Shown: positions 12,701-22,807, counted from the stretch's first letter. The stretch is 52,155 nt of DNA from Branchiostoma floridae (GCF_000003815.2 NC_049993.1:11915211-11967365), one strand, 5' to 3'. Notes: generated by a model not told the origin, from the letters alone. Made by a program: numbers and translations.

Positions 12701-15700
12701 AAAATGCAAATAGAAGTTGGAAAACTTTGGTGTCCTTTACAAAAAAAATGTAAGAACATCGATTCTAATGTCTGAATCTGTTACTCAAATCTTAGGTGTA
12801 CAGGATGCATGCAAAGTCCATCCAAATTACTCATTGGATACTGTAAGATACAGATTGGTCCAGAACACCTGTACTGCAGTTAAATGTTGCCCTGCACATC
12901 TTCCAGGCACTGTTCCACGATGTCTACCTGAATGCAGACATGATCGTGGTTGTCCGGTTCTACCTGCGCCAGCTGATCCGAGATGACGCGCCAGAGGATG
13001 TAAGCCAGGGAGGAAGTATACTGGACGAGGAGAAACTGGTGGCCTGGAGCTCAATGACACTTACGACAAGTAGGTCTTATCAGGAATAAGATCTAGTAGA
13101 TGTACTTAATCTTCCTACTTTGTGTCTGTTCTATAGCCCTACATTGTATGTTTAAAAGCTGCTGAGGGAAGATTGAATGGAATCATATCAATCTGTATTG
13201 CCCAGTACAATATACTACATTTCTAGAGTTCTTATGTTAACAAAGATGAGTTGATTTTCCATCTCCTCTCCTTTGCCACTGACTTAATCATATATGTGTT
13301 ACCTAATCAGTTTATTCATTGTTATCACGTGCAACAAGATGAAACGTGGATCATTGGAAACATATGAATATCACCTGAGTACAATATCTTGCTTGTGTTG
13401 TTGCAGAAAATACTGGTCGGCTGAGGTTGAAAACAGGCAACCACAAACTACCCCTGTTCTATCCACCTGTACCTGAGGCAAAGGACATCCCTCTCTCAGT
13501 AAGTGTAGCATGATGACATTATCACTTAGATGATTATGTTTGCGTTCACGGAAGGGAAATATTGTTTTTGCTCTGATTATTCCTCTTCTTCTCCAAACCA
13601 ATACTCACACATCGTTGCTTGCAAATGTTACCATTCTAGTTTGTGTGAAACCTGTTTCTTTACTCATATACATATTTGACACTAAAATCAAAGGTTCCTA
13701 ATATAGGAATCAAATTTGTCAAAATGAAAATGCCCTTTACAAAGATAACCACATCTGCTAGTTACAACAGCCACAAGGGTCTGTCCATGGTGCTGAAATA
13801 GAAACAACTGTTACACATGCATCCATTGATGTTTAAAACTTGTTAAAGTATGCTAAACTTACTTTGTTTTTACTGTTATATAATACAACTTATGTGCAAG
13901 GATTTGTCTACAGCAGAAATGTCATCAGTTCAAATGATGAGGTATCACACTCATTCTTCTAGTCCAGAGAAAACCCGCGGGAATGGCAGAGATTCGGAAG
14001 GTCTACTGTTCGGTTCCACATCTTCCAAGGAGAGCCACCTCGCGCCAACACACCTTCCACCATCGGTGGTGACCTTGAGGATGACATACCAGAGGTCAGT
14101 TATGTGGCTTAAAACCAAAGTAGTATCTGATGATTTCAACTTATGATGGAATGGTAAGAGAGAATATGATTCCAAGCAAGTCCCTAGTGCTTCAAGTTTT
14201 ATTGATATCCCTCCTCACAATGTTGTAACAGGCAGTACATGTACCATTGATAAAATTCTCTGTATTGCTACTGTCCCATTTGGAAAGTGGTGCCCCTTCA
14301 TGTACATGTAGTTAATGAGCTGTTTTTTCTGCCCATCCTTGGCCCCATAGGACTCTGAGTCCACTGGTCCATTTTAGGGCATGGCCATGGCCGGTACCCT
14401 GAATTTTTTAAACTCATAATTAAAATTAACCCAGGACCCAGCAAGAAATACATGTAGATGCCATGACCTGCCCGTGAAAACACCAAGTGATACCCTAGGT
14501 ATCCAGTGGGACAAATTTGTGGCTTCTTAGCCTTTCCGAGGCTATAGCCCCTGCAGGCAACAGTGAAAATTATACCATAGCATGTAACCCTCGTTTCTGT
14601 TCCAGGGAGCATGGATAGCTCATGAGAGAAGTTCTCCCCCTACTGATGTGTTTGGATCAGATGATGGTTTTGACCTGTACATAGACGGGGCGAGGTTCCT
14701 CCCAGACGCTGTCACCATCTCCAGAGTAGCAGGCAGAATGTTTGACAGGCAGTTCAATCAGTATGTACATTGTTTTTTATACATCGTCTTTAAAGTAGTC
14801 TTTGCTGTTAAAATGTTCACTTCTGCAACTTAAATTGCAAGAAGTTATTGCCTATTTCATATATTCTTGTGTATGAGTTTTCTCTTCAAATGACAATGTA
14901 ATGTACACGTATATATATCATTATTTATGTCTCTTAGATTTTCAAATTCAATGAAAGATTTAATTCTAAGATAATAATTTACTGTGAACCTTTCAGATGC
15001 ATACATTTCTCTGAGTATTTTTCAGCAGTCACCCCACTAAAATTTTGCCATTGCTGACAACAGTTTGATTCAGACCTGTCTGTCAGTGAGTAAGATGGAA
15101 ACTTCAATCGTACAGCCTGGTAATGCTTTGTCAATGCTGCCATAAGTAATAGAATAATACTTAATTATTATTATTAGATCATGACCCTAACAGAAACCTA
15201 ACACCTTTGTCACATCGCTTTTCCAGGATTGGGCCAGACATTAACACCAGTGTAGACCTAGACAGCAACATCTTTGAGCCTTCCTACAACTTCAGGATGG
15301 AGTTTAGAGAGGCAGCCCTGCCTCCATCTTCAATACTGCTGCTCAAGGTTAGCCTTTTCAACACACTTCTTCAGTTTCCCAACCTTGTTTCTTCTACCTA
15401 TCCATGAAACTCTTCTCTTTTAGTAGTCATTAGTAATTGAACTAAGTGTTATTTTTATTGTTTACCTGTGTGCAGGTATATGCCACAGACAGATTCCGCA
15501 AACAGTTGACAGTTGTGGGCTGGGCCACACTGAATGTGTTTGTAGAGACAGGCACTCAGAGACAGCCCATGGTGGACACCCCTGGACTGCAGGTAGGGTC
15601 CTCTGTGTTTTTGAGTTGTTAAGACTGAACACTTAAGCATACTATACTTTTATTAAATGGTATGTTCTGTAATGTTTGAGTTCCATGTGAGGCACATGTG

Positions 15701-18700
15701 GACTTACGCCTGTATTTTTTTCTTATGTTTTGTTTTGAAATTTTTTGTGTGGAATGAGTAGTTTATGTGTATGTGTATGAGACAAAAGTAATGATCCTTT
15801 CTTACTGTAGAATGAAATGATGTGTTTTATGTTCCCAGGTGTCTCTGAATGAAGGAGCTCACCAGGTGAGACTGTACAGCGGAGGGCCGAATGCTCTGGA
15901 CCCTCTCACGGACAATACTCTCAGAGGAACCAAGAGGTAACATCATGAAAATATATACCACTTCTGACTTAATTGTGCTTCAATTCTAATGTACAATGTA
16001 AAAATCATATACTTTTTAGCCATTTTGTATCTGTGTGGACAGTCGAACCGCAGAGCTCTATGCGCATCCGTTCTGCGCAGCCTTCTCTACGACGGGTCAT
16101 AAGCCGGAACGCAGTTTGTCCTGGTTTGACCCCACTGCATGCGTATAAACAACTGCCTGTTGTGCAACAAAAAGACCTCAGACCTACATAATGTTTATAT
16201 TTTTTCACATCTACAGGATTTGCCCAGCACAGCCATGTGGATATTTTCTGCATTGCAAAAGTTCAGCCAACGTTGTGGCCCTCGAAAAAAAAGCAATTTT
16301 CGGTCTGTGTATTTGTGATTATCTTTTCTCCAGTTGGCCGGGGCACAATCAGGTTTGTCCACAGTCGGACAGTCCAGTTCCTCACCTTGGCATTGATACC
16401 AAACTTGAATTGTAAATTTTAGGAGAAACGGTTTTGCCCCCAAAAAAACTACAGCCATGTCGAATTCTCCGGCGTCTTTTTTTGAATGAGAAACCACACA
16501 CACTGATCTTTCACTATGCTTTACAAAAGTCAGACATGATGTTTTGACATCATTTCGCTTGCACATGAATCCTACTTATTCTGGCTTCTGGATAATGTTA
16601 GTTTTATTTTGGTGGGTTTCCCGAAATCTATTTGCGACGGCAAGACTTGAGCCGTTAGTTATATCAACTTTTCCAAATGCTGGTTGAACTTGCAACATTA
16701 GGCCTGACCCCCGCGGCACGAACATGGAACGTACCGGCTGGGTTCCACCGTTCGAACCCAGGTTCGGGCCAGGAGTTCGAAACAGATTGACTCAAAATAT
16801 GATGAATCTGAAAAACTCTTACTTTGTACTAAAACTCTGTGTCTATGTGTGTTTTATTATCATCATGCCACTTATTATATTGCATGTGACAGCCGCACCC
16901 ATTCAGATTCTTGTACCAAGAAATGAGGTCTGTGACACAATGCGAAATGTACAAAAATTGGGTCCGTCCGCAGGGTAGTGTGCTTGGGTAGCTGCAACCA
17001 GACTGAAACTTCACCACTGTGATTTGCGCATGTTCGCAGTTAATTTGGGGGCAAAACCGTTTCTCCTAAAATTTACCCTTCAAGTTTGGTATCAATGTAA
17101 AGGTGAGGAACTGGACTGTCCGACTGTGGACAAAACTGACTGTGTCCCGGCCAACTGGAGAAAAGATAATCACAAATACACAGACCAAAAATTGCTTTTT
17201 TTCGAGGGGCCACAACGTTGGCTGATCTTATGCAATGCAATAAATATCCACTTGGCTGTGCTGAGCAAATCCTGTAGATACGAAAAAGTATAAACATTAT
17301 GTATACCTAAGGTGTCTTTGTTGCCAAATAAGCTGTAGTTTACACCCATGCAGCGGGGTCAGTCAGTGACCCGGCGGACGCCGTATTTCAGAGAATAACG
17401 CGTTCTACGGTGACCTGCGGTTCGACTGTGGAAGGGTCTGAACAATGGCTTTGAGGTTAAAGCACTATGCACAATTTTTGTATATAGTAAATACACAAAG
17501 GAAATGTTTACAGTGCATTATTATGTTATTCAGATGTTATATATCATCACTTGTACCCACAGACATGTCCCCTGTGCAAGTCTGCTGCTAAGGTTAGTCA
17601 AGGCTCCCAAGGACCAACATGGAAGGCCACTAGAGGTGGGTGCTTCTTTCTTTAATCAGTTATTTATCAAGGGTTTGAACAGTAAAAAATGCTGAAATAA
17701 TTACAATCTCTATAAGAAAAAGTAGGCAGACTCCCAAACGACTGTATTGCCATATTTTAAAACTTTATTCAAACTTGATTCATCTTCAGCCTAAGACATA
17801 TTTCAAGATTTCAAGGGTAATATAAGTGGTACTATAAAAAGGAATGAAAAAACAATTTCTTACATCTCTCTTCTCTCTCTCTCAAATGTCACCTCCATTA
17901 CAAATCCCCTTGTACTGTTGAAAACACACACACACACACACTGATTCCTCACTTCAATGGTGAATAAGAGTATACTTAACCACAACTCTACTTGTTGCAG
18001 GCTGAAAGAGTGCCCCAGATAGATTGGCCCAGGCTAGGCCTGAGTGTACCAAAGCCAGCCTACAGTGAGGGTGTGTACTTCTCCAACAAGTGTACACCTA
18101 CCAGGGGAGAGAGCCAGCTCTTCCATGCCATGGGTGACAGGCAAGTTATGGCTTTGTTGTTGTTGTTGTTTTTCTTCCTACTTAAAGAAAGCCTTGTTGT
18201 GTTATTTTTTGTCATGTGATAATAATACTTTAATAACATATTGGCATGATTCCACCTGCAGGAATGTGGTGTTGATAAGACACTGCCTGTCAGTCATCTC
18301 TGATGGACAGGAGCAGAGGCTTAAAACAGACAAGGCTACAGAACAATGGATTAGGGTAAGGGCTGGTTTACACATTATTATCTTTTGAGATTAGATGAGT
18401 CCATTGGAATCTTCTTCGTTTGCTCCAAACTACTTGATGCAATACACAGTTTCTGGAATATTGAAGTACAAAAATTAATGTACCTTTTAGTGTTACCAAT
18501 TTTTATGTTGTACAAATTTTGCATCATCTATACTTTGTATTCAAACAAAGTAGAATAATCAGCTAATCTATGTACAACTTGCTATTGCCTCCATTGTACA
18601 AGAGATGGGGTGTATTTTCTTGAGTACCATAGTTCTGAAATATCTAAGCCGCATATGTAATCAGTACAATCTATTAAACAGAAACTTCTAAACTTTATGT

Positions 18701-21700
18701 CCATTTTAACCTTCCTCCCCTTTGTCCACAGACCCAGCTGACCCGTCTGCTGGACACTCAGCCCCCTGATCTAGACCTGACCCACATCTCCAGGTACCAG
18801 CCTATCCATGGACTCAAGGTGGGAGGCACGAGTTGTTTCATACTGATTTTTATCTATTTGTTAACCTTGGGCTTGACGGCCCAGACACACAATCCAAACA
18901 CATACAAAATCTAAAAAAGGAACAAAAACAACTATGTACAACAGCTGCATAAAAAATGTGCTATCAAGTGACCTTTAACGGTTGACAAACCGGATTTGTA
19001 ATGAAACCAGAATCTTCTCAAAGAGAATTTTTCCAAGTGTAGCAGGCGCTTGATGATGTTGTTTATTGACACCAGAAGGCAAGCCGCAAAATGTCAATCT
19101 CTTCTTCCATTGGCCATGTCAGCCGCCAGATCTACATTGATTATCAGCACAAATCAGTAGGATAAGGTCTAAGGTCTATTCATTTGTTATGGTTTATGAC
19201 TTTTTCTTCCTATTGACTTGATAGTATTGGTTAGGTATTGGTATTGGATAAAACATGTATTGGTTTGACATTCTGTGGTTGAATATGTACAGTATAAGAG
19301 CTGATATTGTTCCCACTACAGGTGGCCATAGATGGAGCCCTGAACCTCCCCTGGTCAAAGTTCACCCATGCACACTACTGCTTCAACCCTCCTGGTGCTT
19401 TCTACTATGTAAGTACAGCAGATTCACTATTCTGTTGCACTCAAGCAACATTATCTTGGCTCCAGCTGCTTGAGTAACTGCTGCGTGGTGTGACTTATTA
19501 CCTGGATTTGTAATCTTCAGCTACGTATCTGAGTAAACGGTTGTTGTGTATTTTTGTCAAACACTAGCAGCTTATTGAGTCGTACATAACCACAAGAGTT
19601 ACTGTGTTGCTGATTTCCAGGGTAACCCAACAGCAGCGTATGACAAGCTGACATTCTCAGAAAATCTGGACCTAAACAGCAACCAGAAGGCACCAGTCTG
19701 GAAGGATGGCTTCACGGTGAGACAATAAAGTAATACAGTATGAAGGAAAAAAATTCATTTAGATTTTCTCTGCAGTGTCATTCTCAAGTTGTGGAAACAT
19801 CTTTTGAATTTATAAACATTCAGAATAGTTTAGACACCATCATCATGATGATATTGTTATTGTAACAATGTTTGTATTGACAAAAAGTTTCAAATGACAC
19901 CAAAAGTTGTTTGTATAACTGTAGTCTGAGTTTTTCTGACTACAGATACACAAGTAGTTAATCAATGTTCATATTTTTTGCAGTGGTTCCCTCGGAGGTC
20001 CCTGCACAGGTACTTGGTGCTTATTGTACATCTACAGGAGGTGGCAGTCACTGTGGCCAGGGACAACTACAAATATGGGCTACTGGAACAGGTAAAGTTT
20101 ATTGCTTTTAACAAAAATATTATTGATGGACAGCACAACAAAGTACAAACTTTTTGTACCATTAGGTCATTTATATTTCTACAGACAGTGAAAATGGACT
20201 CAAAATTTAACACATGTAAAAAATCTTAAAGACTGTCATACACCGCCACAGGCATGGACAGCAATACAGATCTTCAAAGAGGGCTATGCCATCACCAGTG
20301 CATTCCAGCTTCCACTGTACCAGGGTGCACCTTCTCAGGTATTACAACTCTTCTGCAACTTCTTTTCTTTTATTACCACGGCTTTTGCTTGTATGGATTC
20401 TGTTCATTTTACAAAATGAAAAGTAAGTCAATATGGCAAATTTGAGAACAATGAATAATGAGGGAAAAGATGAAGTTCTCTCTTGAGCATATTTGATTGC
20501 TGTCATTGCTAGTTGTGTATCATTTATATGATCTGTTACATGTACATGAATAGGCTTGTGGTACTGATGGCAATGATACTGCCTTGTACCTGCATTCTCT
20601 GGCAATCTCAGCACAGTAACTAATTTCAGGATGTTTTTTCAGGCGATATTGACAGCCTTGTCCAGACAACCGTGCAAGGAGGTTCTAGATGACCTGGTGA
20701 AAAGCAATTCTGTGAGTGAAGACAGAAATACAAACATCATTACTTTTGGATTATATTATAGTCTGTGATCATGTGTACTGCTATATCAGTACGTATATGA
20801 ACAGATGAACTGATCTATAAGTTGTTAACCTCTTTTTCCTTAATGCCTGTCCTTGGTGCTGAAGTTATAAAATGATTTTTATTTCAATGGAAAATACTAG
20901 TATACGGTTGTCCCAGACTGTTGATGAGTGTATTTTGATATGCTTGATCCAGTGCAAACTTCATGGCATATCTTGTGCGATGCATTTTCAGATCAAGCTG
21001 GCAGAGGGCGCATCTGTGTTTGTGCGAGTGGCAGATGCCAGAAGAGATGAAGAAATCAGCACTCCTATGGTACAGAACACCATATGATATAATTATAAGT
21101 CTGGGCATGTTGTTAAATTGACAAAGACAGGTGATGACTTCAAAGTACAGTTCCATATGAACTTTGCTTAGTGACATGGTTGTAATTAAAACTCTGGAAC
21201 ACTACAACATGCATAATTATGTAACTGTTACGCAATTCACTCCTATATACGGCTGGTTATCATGATTGTTAGAACTGGACCAGTTTTCATAATGTTTGGG
21301 GGTACTTTGTCCTTGGCCTTACTCTCCAAGCAAAGGTTAGGCTCTGGCTGTTTTTTTTTACATATTTTAGGCAGCCATAATGCATTAAGAAAACAGTACA
21401 AAATAGAAAGCCTTGTAAAAACACCTGAAAAGACAGTCGGAACCTAACCTCTGCTTGGAGAGTCCTTTGTCCTTGCAATTGTTACGTGTAGGTCTAATGA
21501 TTGATCTCCCCCCCACCCCCAGGTGGATGTGAACACCTCCCTCCTCCCCCAGGACCAGCTGGACAGGTACACCCAGGAGATCCCCTCCAAACCCCTCAGG
21601 CAGCAGGTACCACAGGGCAAGACTCCCGACCAGTTCCAGAACAGCCTCGCTAGCAAGTTCAAAAATGTAAGTACAGCATGTTAGGCAGTGTTTATTCCTG

Positions 21701-22199
21701 TTGATTATTGTGATCCTTCCTGGCACACCTTTTGGTATATAGGGCAATGCCCATCTCCATATCTGTAGCCCTTGGGGTACAAAGATGTGTAGGCATCTTC
21801 ATTGTTGACTTATTCTTTGTCCTAAAAATTATTTGCAGATTCAATGCATATCCACTAAAACATTGTTTCTACACCAATCTATTGGACTTAACAATTAGAC
21901 TGTAGACCAGGTACAATATATATGGGTAACCTTAATGTTAGGGATGCACATTTTATATGTACATGTGTGTTTATTTGTTATTAATATAAATGACATACGG
22001 TTTATCTTTATTAAAAGGTAGACTGAATGCTGGTTACCTAAAATGTATGTCTGCTATGTTGATATAAAAAGTTTAAATTCAGTAATCTCATAATGGCAAC
22101 TTTCATGAATGAAATGACTCATTGAAATTTGTTGTGCAATAGTTTCATCATTCCATATTTCTTCCACAGCTTGTGTACAAGTTGTACATCACAGACTGA
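743..22199 (+). CDS. CCDC17: CCDC17 orthologue, long form (36 exons, 5' end missing)
   Basis: Coiled-coil domain-containing protein 17; its molecular role is not established. Exons: 743-931, 1599-1736, 3047-3170, 3565-3736, 4087-4701, 5150-5239, 5752-5888, 6161-6283, 6786-6931, 7198-7394, 7785-7997, 8888-9104, 9555-9665, 9987-10114, 11657-11735, 12177-12251, 12420-12512, 12907-13069, 13407-13498, 13963-14094, 14606-14760, 15227-15347, 15476-15592, 15839-15936, 17563-17635, 18001-18140, 18262-18355, 18732-18818, 19322-19408, 19621-19716, 19984-20091, 20252-20338, 20643-20711, 20992-21069, 21523-21666, 22170-22199 (TGA). Phases agree at every junction and the total is 4818 bases. Human CCDC17 is recognised from remembered sequence: PAPYDPGAGFVVFYDYL, the QPVPR end of exon 7785, RVLSGRW, and AELYFRLVN. 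The human protein has about 620 residues; here about 780 residues follow the point where it ends. No start codon is assigned; exon 743 begins inside a coiled coil, so upstream exons lie outside the window. Exon edges are inferred from sequence without transcripts. Confidence 0.5.
1737..3046 (+). other. CCDC17 intron with no further gene content
   Basis: 1.3-kb AT-rich intron between exons 1599-1736 and 3047-3170. It holds a CTATA pentamer microsatellite at 2268-2289 and nothing else that I can identify. Confidence 0.5.
2268..2289. repeat. Microsatellite (TATAC)n
   Basis: Four and a half perfect CTATA/TATAC pentamers in a CCDC17 intron. Confidence 0.5.
3952..4150 (+). repeat. Dispersed repeat copy that supplies the start of exon 4087
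   Basis: About 200 bases similar to 7552-7711, from CCTTGGTGCTGAAGTT to CACCTGAAAGCTGAAT. This copy has a ~27-base insertion containing a small palindrome (CTTTGACTTTACAAAGTCAAAG, near 4013-4040). The AG at 4085-4086 is used as the inferred acceptor of CCDC17 exon 4087-4701. Confidence 0.5.
4087..4701 (+). CDS. CCDC17: CCDC17 large symmetric (cassette-like) exon, partly repeat-derived
   Basis: A 615-base open stretch with acceptor TCTTCCTGCATGTGTTACCCAG and donor AG|GTTTGTG, both phase 2. It adds 205 codons and could be skipped without a frameshift. The product is acidic and lysine-rich, with LLFTIDEEEDSDELAG, then a basic run (RKKKLKRR) and a final helical segment. It resembles nothing I know in vertebrate CCDC17. 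The first ~20 codons (GYVHTVLEDTSTDVNHLKAE) and the acceptor lie in a repeat that recurs at 7552-7711. The unusually long clean reading frame supports real coding use, but inclusion in mRNA is inferred. Without it, exon 3565-3736 joins 5150-5239 directly in frame. Confidence 0.5.
5150..6931 (+). CDS. CCDC17: CCDC17 exons: conserved central helical region
   Basis: Exons 5150-5239, 5752-5888, 6161-6283 and 6786-6931. Exon 5752 encodes MRLAYLQSGGNDPAVLAQM followed by QVEAQQLE. This is one of the best-conserved CCDC17 blocks: human has a similar LREAY..GGRDPGVL..QVEA stretch, from memory. The next exons encode ELENQRLQRELQEMHEHQ and QLQRDHMRKMLHLQHEMELL, clear heptad coiled coil. The phases (2, 1, 1, 0) join without conflict. 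The region likely makes a dimeric or oligomeric rod between the N-terminal segment and the proline-rich hinge. Confidence 0.5.
6372..6393. repeat. Microsatellite (CAT)n
   Basis: Seven perfect CAT triplets in the intron after exon 6161-6283. Confidence 0.5.
6940..7165 (+). mobile_element. tRNA-derived SINE-like element
   Basis: The head has a near-perfect pol III A box (TAGTCCAGTGG) and, some 60 bases later, a B-box-like GGTTGCAGTCC, as in a degenerate tRNA. The body (GGTCCACTGTTCATTGTGC to AAGACTAGCTC) recurs at 45715-45842. It lies in the intron between exons 6786-6931 and 7198-7394. It resembles lancelet SINEs in design; the exact family is not checked. Confidence 0.5.
7198..9665 (+). CDS. 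CCDC17: CCDC17 exons: Pro/Gln hinge and first C2-like domain
   Basis: Exon 7198-7394 opens with an almost uninterrupted Pro/Gln tract (about 27 residues), then the conserved PAPYDPG. Exons 7785-7997, 8888-9104 and 9555-9665 carry the most conserved part of the family: GFVVFYDYLLGL, IAVIGAKQPVPR, GWSKIELFDQQNRVLSGRW, IPLR, then AELYFRLVN and VNPSEARHYKFPPQ. The GW..I.LFD...L.SG.W..PL pattern is what PI3K-type C2 domains show at their last strands. I therefore read this as a C2-like beta-sandwich (inference). Human CCDC17 ends shortly after this point. Confidence 0.5.
7552..7711 (+). repeat. Second copy of the dispersed repeat (acceptor lost)
   Basis: Matches 3952-4150, including GTTACGTACACAC, GTACAGATGTCA and CACCTGAAAGCTGAA. 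At the position of the exon 4087 acceptor this copy reads ACCCAC instead of ACCCAG, and its frame ends soon after in TGA/TAA. It is intronic, just upstream of exon 7785. Confidence 0.5.
7998..8887 (+). other. CCDC17 intron, nothing recognised
   Basis: 890 bases of AT-rich intron between exons 7785-7997 and 8888-9104, with no repeat family or coding stretch that I can support. Confidence 0.5.
9987..13498 (+). CDS. CCDC17: CCDC17 exons: linker and second C2-like domain
   Basis: Exons 9987-10114 (Pro/Ser-rich linker), 11657-11735 (Arg/Ser-rich, then VEDSISVGFQ), 12177-12251, 12420-12512, 12907-13069 and 13407-13498. The product has no vertebrate CCDC17 counterpart that I can recall. From 11657 on it shows beta-rich content: KVRLTVYNQ, HGVHVFGWQE, ADMIVVVRFYL, then LVAWSSMTLTT and TGNHKLPLFYPP. 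The AW..M.L ... HKLPLF spacing repeats the signature seen in the first C2-like domain. All donors and acceptors are GT-AG, and the phases are consistent (2, 0, 0, 0, 1, 0). Confidence 0.5.
10138..10364. mobile_element. Candidate short terminal-inverted-repeat element
   Basis: The left end GGCTGAAACCTACCTGAG and right end CTCAGGTAGGTTTCAACCAG are inverted complements over ~20 bases with one mismatch, 190 bases apart. Size and AT-rich interior fit a MITE in the 1.5-kb intron before exon 11657. No clear target duplication seen. Confidence 0.5.
13963..15936 (+). CDS. CCDC17: CCDC17 exons: third C2-like domain
   Basis: Exons 13963-14094, 14606-14760, 15227-15347, 15476-15592 and 15839-15936. Key segments are VRFHIFQGEPP, GAWIAHERSSPP, FDLYIDGARFLPD, a strand SSILLLKVYATD, GWATLNVF, then EGAHQVRLYSGGP. 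The IDGA..LP opening recurs in the fourth domain (exon 19322), and the GW..L.VF ... VRLY..GP close recurs in all four. This points to an internal duplication of a C2-like module. The lipid- or calcium-binding loops cannot be judged by eye, so no binding activity is claimed. Confidence 0.5.
16039..17429. mobile_element. 1.39-kb foldback element with ~400-base inverted arms
   Basis: Both ends read ACAGTCGAACCGCAG inward. The arms (16039-16440 and 17035-17429) are inverted copies at high identity over their inner ~250 bases, such as GGAGAAACGGTTTTGCCCCC against GGGGGCAAAACCGTTTCTCC and CCAGTTGGCC against GGCCAACTGG. The ~590-base centre is unique, with no transposase seen. TGGA flanks the inner CAGTCG on both sides and may be a target duplication. 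It occupies most of a CCDC17 intron; the outer ~150 bases of the arms are more diverged. Confidence 0.5.
17563..18355 (+). CDS. CCDC17: CCDC17 exons: inter-domain segment with one GC-AG intron
   Basis: Exons 17563-17635, 18001-18140 and 18262-18355 encode PCASLLLRLVKAPKDQ, VPQIDWPRLGL, YSEGVYFSNKCTPTRGE and VVLIRHCLSVISDGQ. The exon before this block ends at 15936, and the 1.6-kb intron between them holds a 1.39-kb inverted-repeat element (16039-17429). Exon 18001-18140 is followed by GCAAGT instead of GT. The reading phase (2 into 1 base) only works with the GC donor. Confidence 0.5.
17924..17941. repeat. Microsatellite (AC)n
   Basis: About nine AC dinucleotides, about 60 bases before exon 18001. 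Confidence 0.5.
18139..18146 (+). promoter_or_regulatory. Non-canonical GC 5' splice site
   Basis: The exon end AG is followed by GCAAGT. Apart from T>C at +2 this is a perfect donor consensus, as is usual for GC-AG introns. The nearby GT (18145) would leave phase 0, whereas the next exon (18262) needs two bases upstream to complete an Arg codon. The matching acceptor is CCACCTGCAG ending at 18261. Confidence 0.5.
18153..18170. repeat. Microsatellite (TTG)n
   Basis: Six TTG triplets starting 13 bases after the GC donor at 18141, at the 5' end of the short intron. Confidence 0.5.
18732..22199 (+). CDS. CCDC17: CCDC17 exons: fourth C2-like domain and C-terminus
   Basis: Exons 18732-18818, 19322-19408, 19621-19716, 19984-20091, 20252-20338, 20643-20711, 20992-21069, 21523-21666 and 22170-22199. 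Key parts are VAIDGALNLPWSKFTHAHY, HRYLVLIVHL, AWTAIQIFKEGYAITSAFQ, LPLYQGAP, then helices (LTALSRQPCKEVLDDLVK) and SVFVRVADARRDEE. The last exon codes for only nine residues (ends KLYITD) before TGA. Seven of the nine exons have lengths divisible by 3 with phase 0 on both sides among their neighbours, which is typical of a module that can duplicate or be skipped. Confidence 0.5.
19461..19506 (-). repeat. GCAGTTACTCAAGCAACTGG-family repeat, copy 1
   Basis: CAGCTGCTTGAGTAACTGCTG followed by ACTTATTACCTGG, the reverse complement of the family consensus (CCAGGTAATAAGAT, then GCAGTTACTCAAGCAACTGG). In a CCDC17 intron. Confidence 0.5.
21320..21464. mobile_element. MITE of the TACTCTCCAAGCAGAGG family, copy 1
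   Basis: Left terminus TACTCTCCAAGCAAAGGTTA and right terminus AACCTCTGCTTGGAGAGT are inverted repeats around a 145-base element. The flanking 9-mers CCTTGGCCT and CTTTGTCCT agree at 7 of 9 positions, a probable decayed 9-bp target duplication. It lies in the CCDC17 intron upstream of exon 21523. Confidence 0.5.
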
Positions 22200-22520
22200 A
22201 GTGAGAAAGACAGCTGGATGAGAAAGGCATCTTCACTGGGTCTCAAGGCATTGGCTAAGAGCAACTTGTATAGAGACAGAGAGCAAGGTGTGGTACCTAT
22301 GTAGGCAGGGCTTATATGTAAACCTTGTATCTATTAGTTCTTATGAGACTAACCAAGCAAGAAAGACAGTACAATACATACAGTGTATTTGGGCAAACAT
22401 ATCATTGTTGTATATTTTGTAAGGCAACCAGAAAAGTAGCGAAGTTGTAATTGTTACTTTTGATACACTTGTACAATTTCTCCTATATTGTTTCTAGAAA
22501 TAAAATATATCTTTAGCAGC
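22200..22520 (+). other. CCDC17 3' UTR
   Basis: From the TGA to just past AATAAA (22499). A decayed duplicate of its first ~120 bases is found at 29194-29313. Confidence 0.5.
22499..22504 (+). terminator. CCDC17 polyadenylation signal AATAAA
   Basis: AATAAA lies 300 bases after the CCDC17 stop codon and is followed by AT-rich and T-rich sequence. It is the first canonical signal downstream, so the 3' UTR probably ends at about 22520. Confidence 0.5.
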
Positions 22521-22807
22521 TAAATTTCAAGTTTGATGTCAGTTGTTTTATCATTGATGTAACTGTATGTACAGAAGACAGAAGACCTTTCATTATATGA
22601 TAATTGCTACATTTGTAGTCTAAGAAATCAGATTGGAGTGTGACTTAAAGTTTCATAAGATATAAAGTGTTTGCCTTACATAGGTGCCACACCCCTCTCT
22701 GATCTAATCTGTGTGCAATTTTGAGGATATCATGATCCACAAGAAAGATTTTCTACCTTCACTTATGCAGCAGCTCATCTTGTGACATATCATAGGCTTG
22801 CTCACAT

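Noticed and set aside
16195-16566. 123-codon ORF and its mirror at 17024-17293
   Set aside because: Both lie in the inverted arms of the foldback element; the paired frames are a by-product of the repeat, with no transposase features.
9987-22199. Separate gene downstream of CCDC17
   Set aside because: Exon 9555-9665 and exon 9987-10114 join in phase 0 with good splice sites, no start codon context or promoter is seen, and the C2-like pattern continues across the junction.
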